In this document: one piece after another, positions 25,468-31,867 of the stretch
How positions within the stretch are numbered: the first letter of the stretch is position 1
How the letters are laid out: every line of letters starts with the position of its first letter
The notes under the pieces: generated by a model
What the model saw: the letters and a program-made list of their open reading frames with translations, nothing else
Database searches by the model: none
Told to the model about the DNA's origin: nothing
DNA from: Chloroflexota bacterium
Lineage (GTDB): Bacteria; Chloroflexota; Anaerolineae; Ardenticatenales; JAADHH01
Direction: 5' to 3'
Length of the DNA stretch: 43,796 nucleotides
NCBI GenBank assembly: GCA_013151955.1
Contig: JAADHH010000101.1
Location: forward strand, 1-43,796
Made by a program: the position numbers and the translations under genes

Positions 25468-26097
25468 TTACGTTTCACTCCGTTCATCATTCATCGTTCC
25501 AGAGTCGTTCCCCACACCCTCGAAGAAAATGGACACGATTGTATGGACTTTTTGCGGGTCAACGCCCTCTTCACGCAAGAAGTTCTGGTACATGAGCAGG
25601 CTGTTCGCCAGGCCCATCAGCGCAAAACTGGCCCCACGCACTTCTATGTTCGCGCGTACCTCGCCAGTTGCCTGCCCATTGCAAAGGATATCGCTGATGA
25701 AGCCAATGATCCAGTCTCGCGCCTCCAGCCAAATCTTGTGTACCGGTTCGGCCAGGTCGATGATGTCTCGCGCGCCCTGATGGAACATGCTCTTCTGCTC
25801 CATGGCCAGTTTGATGTAGGCAGTAACCAGTTGTTCGATTTTCTCCCGGCAAGTTGCGCCCTCTTGGATAGACTGCGCCAGCACTTTGCCCATACGTTGC
25901 AGGCTGTGGCGCAGCATGTTCAGGAAGAGGTCCTCTTTGCTGGAAAAATGGTAATAGAGGGCTGCATTGGTCATACCGCAGGCCTGGGCGATATCGCGGA
26001 TCGAGACCCCGCGATACCCGTGCTGTACGAAGAGGCGTTCGGCCTCACGTAATATACGCTCCCGTCCCTCCAAAGTTTCTTTCACCTCTGAACTCAT
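25468..26097 (-). CDS. TetR-family repressor of the efflux operon
   Basis: 209 aa from ATG 26097 (TTAGGAG 5-6 nt before; a GTG six bases earlier is too close to it). N-terminal HTH: RERILREAERLFVQHGYRGVSIRDIAQACGMTNAALYYHFSSKEDLF. The C-terminal ligand domain is helical. It is first in the operon with MFS, adaptor and RND genes, and a palindrome fitting its operator lies over the transcription start, so it probably represses itself and the pumps until a drug binds. Its last residues, GVGNDSGTMND and onward, come from a DNA repeat that also ends fdhE. Confidence 0.92.
   Translation of the reverse strand: MSSEVKETLEGRERILREAERLFVQHGYRGVSIRDIAQACGMTNAALYYHFSSKEDLFLNMLRHSLQRMGKVLAQSIQEGATCREKIEQLVTAYIKLAMEQKSMFHQGARDIIDLAEPVHKIWLEARDWIIGFISDILCNGQATGEVRANIEVRGASFALMGLANSLLMYQNFLREEGVDPQKVHTIVSIFFEGVGNDSGTMNDERSET
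25486..25518. repeat. 33-bp tail-encoding repeat, copy in tetR
   Basis: 28 of 33 bases match 27745-27777, including 17 in a row (CCAGAGTCGTTCCCCAC on the plus strand). Both copies lie at the 3' end of a minus-strand gene and are read in the same frame as GVGNDSG. Next to it (25380-25485) are degenerate ACGCATTACG/CGTGATACGTGA words. Confidence 0.85.
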
Positions 26098-26116
26098 GAG
26101 CACTCCTAAATCCTAT

Positions 26117-26134
26117 TTACTGAACGTTTGGTAA
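26117..26134. promoter_or_regulatory. probable TetR operator
   Basis: TTACTGAACGTTTGGTAA, a palindrome of form TTACYRAACGTTYRGTAA (14 of 18 positions symmetric). It lies between the -10 and the tetR start, covering the first transcribed bases, where a bound repressor would block transcription. Confidence 0.65.
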
Positions 26135-26145
26135 GCACGCGGGAG

Positions 26146-26174
26146 AGTATACCAGAGTTTGTGGATTCTGTCAA
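26146..26174 (-). promoter_or_regulatory. promoter of tetR-MFS-MFP-RND operon
   Basis: TTGACA (26169-26174), 17-nt spacer, TATACT (26146-26151) on the minus strand, about 50 nt before tetR. Confidence 0.8.
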
Positions 26175-26260
26175 ATGAACAATTCCGAGGGGGGGCCGTC
26201 CCTGTTTTGCGTTGGAGTGATTACAGATCGCCGGACGTTTGCATATTGGCCACAAATATG

Positions 26261-26881
26261 TCAGCGTCTCGATTTAGATTGTCCGTGGCAGTTCTTGTAC
26301 TTCTTTCCGCTGCCACACGGGCAAGGATTGTTACGCTTCACATTCTTCCATACGTCTTCTCTCTCTGTCTTGCTCTTGTAGAATACAGGAGATGGGATGT
26401 CCGAGGAGTATGAGACCCGTTTTGGAGGCACGTAGTAATCTTCATCCTCCCAAACGTCCTCGTCTTCTTCTTCAAAGTCATCATCCAAGAATAAGGGCGC
26501 CTCTATGATGCGATACGCGAAACCAAACGCAAGGGCAAAACTCGTACCCATAACCAACAGGGTGGCAGGCCAAAGGTCGAAGATAGGGAAGAAGCGATGC
26601 AAAAGACTGGCAAAGCCCAAGACAAGAGCGCCGATCACCGGCGGGAGGATGATCAGCGCCAGGAAGCACTCTCGTAAAGGATTCCCCATGCGAATGGTAA
26701 AGTAGATGACGATGATACTCGAGAAACCCGCCACAAAGAGGAAGTCGTTGCCGGATAGAGGGGCAAAACGTGACAGTATTTGAGTTTCAACACCAATGAT
26801 CGCTATTGCCGGTAAGGTAACCAAAAAAATGAAGACAGAGAAGAAAAGATATATAAAAGCCACGGAGTGTGTTATCCGCAT
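26261..26881 (-). CDS. membrane protein with C-terminal SEC-C zinc motif
   Basis: 206 aa from ATG 26881, chosen over ATG 26896 because GGAGG lies 8 nt before it. Four hydrophobic helices (~6-115) are followed by an acidic stretch ([18 protein letters not shown]) and a basic tail ending [16 protein letters not shown], the SEC-C zinc-binding motif of SecA and many unrelated proteins. The SEC-C end probably faces the cytoplasm. It is last in the formate-dehydrogenase accessory run, 30 bp after fdhD, but nothing in it points to that pathway. Function unknown. Confidence 0.8.
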   Translation of the reverse strand: MRITHSVAFIYLFFSVFIFLVTLPAIAIIGVETQILSRFAPLSGNDFLFVAGFSSIIVIYFTIRMGNPLRECFLALIILPPVIGALVLGFASLLHRFFPIFDLWPATLLVMGTSFALAFGFAYRIIEAPLFLDDDFEEEDEDVWEDEDYYVPPKRVSYSSDIPSPVFYKSKTEREDVWKNVKRNNPCPCGSGKKYKNCHGQSKSRR

Positions 26882-26911
26882 GTCATTTTCCTCCATGTTT
26901 TCTACGTGTTA

Positions 26912-27700
26912 TTAAACGACTGGGACAGCCACCCGCTCGTGACCGGTGTAAACACGCAACCGGCGACCACGGACATAGCCGATCAGGGTGACGTTCCAGG
27001 CTCGGGCCAATTCGAGGGAGAGGCTGGTAGGAGACGTACGCGAGATGACGATGGAGCTTCCCATATCGGCCGCCTTCTGCAACATCTCGGAGCTGATGCG
27101 ACCGGTGGTGAGCAAGATCGTATCGCCGGTGGGGATGCCCTGTTGCAACGCATAGCCCCGCAGTTTATCGAGGGTGTTGTGCCGGCCTACGTCTTCGGCT
27201 GTGGCCAGCAACCGCTTGCCATCGCTCAGGGCAGAGGTATGCACGCCTTGACTGCGACGGTAAAGGATAGCCGCCTCGTTCAACTGGTGCATGAGTTCGA
27301 ATACCTGGTCGAGGCTTACTCGCTTTTGAGATCGGATAGGTTCCCTGGTGACGGCCAAATCCGCGAAGGTCACGCCGCCACCGCAGCCGCTGGTCACGAT
27401 GCGCCGCTGGGGCAGGGTCACACCGCCGTCATTCAGCCAAACGTCGGCCACCTGTCCGCGGTGGGTGATGTCCAACAACTTCACGTCTTCGAGTGACCGG
27501 ACAACTCCTTCGGCGACCAAGAATCCCAAGACCAAGTCTTTCAACCCGGTGGGGGTACACATCAGCGTGACCCACTCTTGCCCATTGATGTACAATGACA
27601 AGGGGACCTCGTCAATAACCTCTCCGGATGCCGATTGCAACGTTGTGCCGAGCGTTTTCAGGTAGGTGGTTGGTTTTATGCCCGGTTTCATGTATTCCAT
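26912..27700 (-). CDS. fdhD: FdhD, sulfurtransferase for formate dehydrogenase
   Basis: 262 aa from ATG 27700; an in-frame ATG at 27691 is equally possible as neither has a strong ribosome site. FdhD passes sulfur from a cysteine desulfurase to the Mo-bis-MGD cofactor, which formate dehydrogenase needs for activity. Recognised by PLSLYINGQEWVTLMCTPTGLKDLVLGFL, the SGCGGGV loop and VGRHNTLDKLRGYAL. The loop has one Cys (C106) where E. coli has a CxxC pair. It directly follows fdhE, near the formate dehydrogenase genes. Confidence 0.93.
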   Translation of the reverse strand: MEYMKPGIKPTTYLKTLGTTLQSASGEVIDEVPLSLYINGQEWVTLMCTPTGLKDLVLGFLVAEGVVRSLEDVKLLDITHRGQVADVWLNDGGVTLPQRRIVTSGCGGGVTFADLAVTREPIRSQKRVSLDQVFELMHQLNEAAILYRRSQGVHTSALSDGKRLLATAEDVGRHNTLDKLRGYALQQGIPTGDTILLTTGRISSEMLQKAADMGSSIVISRTSPTSLSLELARAWNVTLIGYVRGRRLRVYTGHERVAVPVV

Positions 27701-27726
27701 ATTTACCAGTGGCCAGTGATCACTGC

Positions 27727-28569
27727 TTACTGTCCACCGCCTACATCATTTACCATACCAGAGTCGTTCCCCACCCCGCGCGCCATCTGCTGTGCCAGCA
27801 CATCCAGATCGAGCGTTCGCAACCGCTCCACCATGGGCGTGTACTCCTTCCAAAACATCCGGCGATCAATCGTTTTCAGATAGCGGCCACAAGAGTCACA
27901 ACGGTACAGGCGATGTCCGGTATTATCATCGACGAAGTACCGTTGTCCTTCGGTAGTTGTGCCGCAGAACGGGCAGCCCAGCCGCCGGAATCCCCAATCG
28001 GTGTCGCAACGCGAACAGATCAGGTGACGTTGGCCAGTTTGCGACTGAAGGTAGGAGAGGTCAGGGGAACCGCCACAAAGGGGGCAGTCTCCCCGCTCCC
28101 AATGTTCGTAAGTTGGCAAAGGCCCCAGAGTCTGCGCCACAGCATGCAGCCACGGATAAGAGGCATGGTTCAGTACGAAGATAATGAGCGACGAGTCTTC
28201 CAAGTCGAGCAAGGGGAACGCATTCCCAAACAAGCACGCAGATAGCGCCTCCGGGCCTTCCTCAGAAAGCCAGGTGCGCAGGGACTGCAAGTCTGTTTCC
28301 ATTTCCGGATAGTGGCGGGTCGTTATTTCGCAGATGTCACCCGCCAGCGCCGCCATGGCCGGCCAGTCAAAACATTCGGAGCAGAGTGTCGCCACCGGCC
28401 GGCCCGAGTCGATCTGGCTCTGGATGGCCGCCGCCGTTGGGGGCCGCACCGGCTGCGCCACCGAGTAACGACCTTGCGCTTTCACGATGTCCTGGTACAG
28501 AGCCACCATATCCGCCATGGCCGGCTGTTCCGCAATCAATTCTGCGAGCTGTTGTTGTCGTACGGTCAT
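27727..28569 (-). CDS. fdhE: FdhE-like formate dehydrogenase accessory protein
   Basis: 280 aa from ATG 28569 after AAGGGGG; an upstream TTG at 28593 is less likely. FdhE is a cytoplasmic metal-binding protein needed to assemble membrane formate dehydrogenase. Four CxxC pairs form its two rubredoxin-like sites: CPLC, CSRC, CPFC and CDSC in the C-terminal half. It is 39 bp downstream of the second cytochrome b gene and 26 bp upstream of fdhD. Its last ~16 residues (RGVGNDSGMVND and onward) are repeat-encoded and match the tail of the unrelated TetR protein. Confidence 0.88.
   Translation of the reverse strand: MTVRQQQLAELIAEQPAMADMVALYQDIVKAQGRYSVAQPVRPPTAAAIQSQIDSGRPVATLCSECFDWPAMAALAGDICEITTRHYPEMETDLQSLRTWLSEEGPEALSACLFGNAFPLLDLEDSSLIIFVLNHASYPWLHAVAQTLGPLPTYEHWERGDCPLCGGSPDLSYLQSQTGQRHLICSRCDTDWGFRRLGCPFCGTTTEGQRYFVDDNTGHRLYRCDSCGRYLKTIDRRMFWKEYTPMVERLRTLDLDVLAQQMARGVGNDSGMVNDVGGGQ
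27745..27777. repeat. 33-bp tail-encoding repeat, copy in fdhE
   Basis: Partner of 25486-25518 in the same orientation, frame and gene position. Both proteins thus end in GVGNDSG(T/M)(M/V)ND. Confidence 0.85.
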
Positions 28570-28608
28570 AAAGTCCCCCTTGCTAATGGTCAATTGTCGC
28601 TGTTTGCG

Positions 28609-29268
28609 CTACGCGCTACGCTCCGTTCTCTCCACTTCAGCCAACCACTTTGCATGATGTTCCTGGGCGTACTCGCGACTCACCACCCCTTCGATCATGG
28701 ACAGAATCGACTCACGGGTCAACGGGTGAATCGCGACCAAGTACACATGGACCATGACCATACAGACGTTGGCGATGGCAGCCAAGTCGTGGATGATCAC
28801 GCTCCAGGCAAACCAGCTACGCGGCGCCGCCTTCCTCTTCACCCACAAGGTCAGGCCGGTAGCAACAAAAGTGTTGTAAGCACCGATCTGCAGCAAAGCG
28901 TTGAGTTTTTGGCCGGCGTTGTATTTGCCCTGCGGCGGGATGTCCACAGTGTTTCCATGAGCGTAGTAGTCCCAGGCCCGTCGCAGCCAAACGAAGTCGT
29001 CCCCCGTCCAGGTGAACGCCTCCCTCAAGCTGGCAAAGAACGCTCGCGGATTGCCAAACAGATAGATGAGGGGCGAGAGCACATAGACAACGGCGGCAAA
29101 CCGGTGCCATACCCTGCTCGTCTGTCCGGAGCGCCCCTCCGCGAATGCGCGCAACGAGCGGCTGTAGTTCGGCAAGCCCGTAACCAGCAACGCTACGAAG
29201 GCCAGGAACTGTACCCAATGCGCCAATCGTTCACTGGCCGTAAAACGGGTGATATAACGTCTTTTCAT
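28609..29268 (-). CDS. formate dehydrogenase cytochrome b subunit, second copy
   Basis: 219 aa from ATG 29268 (GGGAAG upstream). Four membrane helices and the haem-ligand His residues typical of FdnI-type cytochromes: SERLAHWVQF, VWHRF, IIHDLAAIAN and VHVYLVAIHPL. It closely matches the 30396-31046 protein, e.g. PPQGKYNAGQKLNALLQI against PPQGKYNGGQKLNAVVQI and YAQEHHAKWLAEVE against YAQEHHAKWLADVE, so it is a duplicate. It passes electrons from the Fe-S subunit to quinone. It is separated from the catalytic genes by a terminator and a Uma2 gene, and is followed by fdhE. Confidence 0.9.
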   Translation of the reverse strand: MKRRYITRFTASERLAHWVQFLAFVALLVTGLPNYSRSLRAFAEGRSGQTSRVWHRFAAVVYVLSPLIYLFGNPRAFFASLREAFTWTGDDFVWLRRAWDYYAHGNTVDIPPQGKYNAGQKLNALLQIGAYNTFVATGLTLWVKRKAAPRSWFAWSVIIHDLAAIANVCMVMVHVYLVAIHPLTRESILSMIEGVVSREYAQEHHAKWLAEVERTERSA

Positions 29269-29347
29269 TATCTTCCCACTTTGAAAATAAGTGTCATGTG
29301 TCACGTAATCCGTAAAACGTGATACGTAAGACGCAAGGTGACTGCTT

Positions 29348-29380
29348 AGAAGTTCAACTTCTTCGAGAAGTTGAACTTCT
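29348..29380. repeat. 33-bp dispersed palindrome, copy 2
   Basis: AGAAGTTCAACTTCT (29348-29362), TCG, AGAAGTTGAACTTCT (29366-29380): perfect 15-bp arms. Each arm is itself nearly self-complementary. It lies between the Uma2 stop and the second cytochrome b gene, beside degenerate CACGTAATCCGTAAAACG words (29285-29335). Confidence 0.85.
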
Positions 29381-29402
29381 TGGCCCAACCACGCTCCACG
29401 CT

Positions 29403-30065
29403 CTACCCCCCACCGTTCACCGTTTCACGCTGAGCCCCGCCACGCAACTGCGCCACGAACGCAGCGTGCTCCGCCGAAGCAGTCCCCGCGTGCAACACCT
29501 CCAGCACCGCCGCCAAATCGCCGGACAGCAAGGCCGCCGCGTCCAGCCACAACCCCGGAAAGGTCTCGCTACGCAACACGCCCGCTTCCAACGGCTCGTA
29601 GACTCCCTCCCGCAGCACGAACCACTCCACCAGTCGTTCGTACATCTGCACGACCACGTACTCGCGGACCCCGTTGCGCTGGTAGACACGTCGCTTCGAG
29701 TGCAGGTCGTACGCCGCGCTGCTGGCCGCGATCTCTACGATCAGCTCCGGCGGCCCTTCCAAGTAGTCGTCCGCGCCGATGTGCGATTGCCCACCCAACG
29801 CCGTCTCCAGACGGAGCAGGGCGTCCGGCTGCAACTCGTTGTCGTTGTCCAGCCGCACCGTGGCATTGTCCCCGACCAGCACACCCTGCGTAGCAGCACG
29901 ATACACCCCAAGCCATCCGATGACATCACTGTGGGGACGGCCATGTTGCTCAAAACGCACGGCAGCGACCATGTAAACAACTCCTTCGATGAGTTCCGCT
30001 TTCTTGATCTCCGGGCTGGCTTCGTAGCGCCGCTCGAACTCTGCACGGGACAGGTGGTCACCCAT
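29403..30065 (-). CDS. Uma2-family (DUF820) protein, N-terminus probably frameshifted
   Basis: 220 aa as written from ATG 30065. Uma2 proteins have a PD-(D/E)XK nuclease fold, are very abundant in Chloroflexota and cyanobacteria, and have no settled role. The nuclease-type residues are visible: QPDALLR, ELIVEIAAS and the Lys in DLHSKR. Upstream, the same frame continues as SLPASLPPLE, which resembles the usual family N-terminus, but no start codon exists before an in-frame stop. The start-like part (GSPTGPGPSFDPATAVASSG, from GTG 30163) is in another frame. One missing base near 30095 would join them. The gene sits between two cytochrome b duplicates. Confidence 0.75.
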   Translation of the reverse strand: MGDHLSRAEFERRYEASPEIKKAELIEGVVYMVAAVRFEQHGRPHSDVIGWLGVYRAATQGVLVGDNATVRLDNDNELQPDALLRLETALGGQSHIGADDYLEGPPELIVEIAASSAAYDLHSKRRVYQRNGVREYVVVQMYERLVEWFVLREGVYEPLEAGVLRSETFPGLWLDAAALLSGDLAAVLEVLHAGTASAEHAAFVAQLRGGAQRETVNGGG

Positions 30066-30395
30066 CTCCAGCGGCGGCAGGGACGCAGGCAGAGACCGGA
30101 CGACGCCACGGCGGTCGCCGGGTCAAACGAGGGGCCAGGACCGGTTGGTGAACCATTTTTCACTCCCTCCCAATGAAAAGCCGAGATAGCGAATCAACAG
30201 CAATTATACCCCTTACGGAAGAAATGGGCAAGAAGAAACCGGCCTCGAAAAAGAAAAGGTGCCAGCGGGTAAACAGCTTGACACCTTTTCCTCTGTTGTT
30301 TGCAACAAATACATGTGTTGCGATTTTGGATTTCGGATTGTCGTGATGGACAATGCGTGTTGCGTAACATGTTCTTACGCTCAACGCGCTACGCG
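30066..30395. other. spacer between Uma2 and cytochrome b
   Basis: It holds the likely frameshifted Uma2 N-terminus (to 30163), the terminator at 30248-30290 and degenerate ACGCTCAACGCGCTACGCGCTACG repeat words (30350-30405). No other gene or convincing promoter is seen. Confidence 0.6.
30248..30290 (-). terminator. rho-independent terminator of the formate dehydrogenase structural genes
   Basis: Minus strand: GAAAAGGTG (30290-30282) pairs with CACCTTTTC (30261-30253), followed by TTTTT. It lies about 105 nt after the cytochrome b stop, so the second cytochrome and maturation genes need another promoter or read-through. Confidence 0.75.
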
Positions 30396-31046
30396 CTACG
30401 ATTCCCCTTCCACATCAGCCAGCCACTTGGCATGGTGCTCCTGCGCGTATTCGCGGGTGACGATGCCTTCGAACATGGCCGTGATCGACTCGCGGGTCAG
30501 CGGGTGGATCGTCACCAGGTAGACGTGCAGCATGACCAGACTGACGGCCGCGATGACCGCCAGGTCGTGCAATATGACGGAGAAAGCAAACAGGCCCGGC
30601 GACACACTCCCCTTGCCGAACCACATGATCAGCCCGGTCACGACAAAGAGCACAAAGGCCACGATCTGCACCACAGCGTTGAGCTTTTGGCCGCCATTGT
30701 ATTTGCCCTGCGGGGGCATGTCGGATACCTCGCCGTTTGTATAGTAGGCCACCGCCTTTGACAGCCAAGCGCGATCGTCTGCGCTCCAGGAGAAGGCATC
30801 CCGCAGGCTGGAGAAGAATGCCGACGGGTTGCCGACCAGATAGATCAGCGGTGCGATCATGAATACGACCGCCGAAATACGGTGGAGCACACGACTGGCC
30901 TCACCCGCCCGGCCAACGGTAAAAGCTTGCAGCGCCGGCATGTAGATGAACAGTCCGGTTACCAGCAGGGCCGAGAAGGCCACAAATTGCAGCCAGTGGG
31001 CCAGCCGCTCACTGCTCGAAAAGCGTACGACATATCGGTCTTCCAT
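30396..31046 (-). CDS. fdnI: formate dehydrogenase cytochrome b subunit, first copy
   Basis: 216 aa, start ATG 31046 after AAGGAGGAG, with the preceding stop 3 bp away (tight coupling). Four membrane helices with haem-ligand His in SERLAHWLQF, VLHRI, ILHDLAV and LHVYLVTIHPL. It anchors the exported dehydrogenase and hands electrons to menaquinone or another quinone. It is third in the catalytic-Fe-S-cytochrome order of FDH-N enzymes. Confidence 0.93.
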   Translation of the reverse strand: MEDRYVVRFSSSERLAHWLQFVAFSALLVTGLFIYMPALQAFTVGRAGEASRVLHRISAVVFMIAPLIYLVGNPSAFFSSLRDAFSWSADDRAWLSKAVAYYTNGEVSDMPPQGKYNGGQKLNAVVQIVAFVLFVVTGLIMWFGKGSVSPGLFAFSVILHDLAVIAAVSLVMLHVYLVTIHPLTRESITAMFEGIVTREYAQEHHAKWLADVEGES

Positions 31047-31049
31047 CGT

Positions 31050-31850
31050 CTACTCCTCCTTCTCGGTAGCCCGGGCTACCGCCAGCTTTCGGGCCGTGAG
31101 CCAGTTGAAGGCCAGCCCCAACGCCGTCAGGCCGGCAGCGATGTATCCGAGCGGGCGCACGCCGCCTTGCCACAGGCTGAGTGTGGCCGGCAGTTGTGGA
31201 TTCTCCGGCAGGCCATAGAAGGACGCGGTCTCGGGCAGTACATACATCTGGCGCAAGCCGCCCAATTCGGTCTCGCCGTACAGCCGGGCGTTGGTCTTGC
31301 CCCGCGACTGAAGGGCCGCGACCCGGCCTTTGCCTGTCTGTACCAGGGCGTCGCGGTCGCCAAAAGTGATTGCCCCGGTGGGGCAGGTTTTCGCGCAAGC
31401 CGGCACGATGCCGTTGGTCACCCGGTCCTGACAGAAGGTACACTTGCTCGCCTTGGCCTTGCCCTGGAACCCGTCCAGCATTTCCATGCGCGGGATTTGG
31501 AAGGGGCAGAATTCGGCACAGTAGCCACATCCGTTGCACGCGTCCCTGTCGAACGATACGAACCCCAGCGCGTTGTGTTGCAAAGCGGCCGTCGGGCAGA
31601 CATCCACGCAGGCCGCTTGCGTGCAGTGTACGCACCGTTTGTTGAAGAAATACCAACCCAGCCGGCCACCCACTTCCTTCTCTTGAAACTCGATCAAGGT
31701 CAACGTGGTCGGGGAAAGGTCGGGCGGGTTTTGATACGTGCCCGTTTGCCGAGTCGAGTCGGCCGGCAGGTCATTCCACTCCTTGCAGGCGGCCTGACAT
31801 CCCCGGCACGCTGTACATTTATCTAAATCTAGTAGCATACCTACAGCCAT
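31050..31850 (-). CDS. fdnH: formate dehydrogenase iron-sulfur subunit
   Basis: 266 aa, start ATG 31850. It carries four [4Fe-4S] clusters: C12-C15-C18-C22 in KCTACRGCQAACK, CVHCTQAACVDVC, CNGCGYCAEFCP and CTFCQDR/CAKTCP. One membrane helix near the C-terminus (~231-252: GYIAAGLTALGLAFNWL) anchors it. It relays electrons from the catalytic subunit to cytochrome b on the outer face. No signal peptide is seen, so it should travel with the Tat-exported catalytic subunit. Confidence 0.94.
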   Translation of the reverse strand: MAVGMLLDLDKCTACRGCQAACKEWNDLPADSTRQTGTYQNPPDLSPTTLTLIEFQEKEVGGRLGWYFFNKRCVHCTQAACVDVCPTAALQHNALGFVSFDRDACNGCGYCAEFCPFQIPRMEMLDGFQGKAKASKCTFCQDRVTNGIVPACAKTCPTGAITFGDRDALVQTGKGRVAALQSRGKTNARLYGETELGGLRQMYVLPETASFYGLPENPQLPATLSLWQGGVRPLGYIAAGLTALGLAFNWLTARKLAVARATEKEE

Positions 31851-31867
31851 TTTTCATCACCGCCTTT

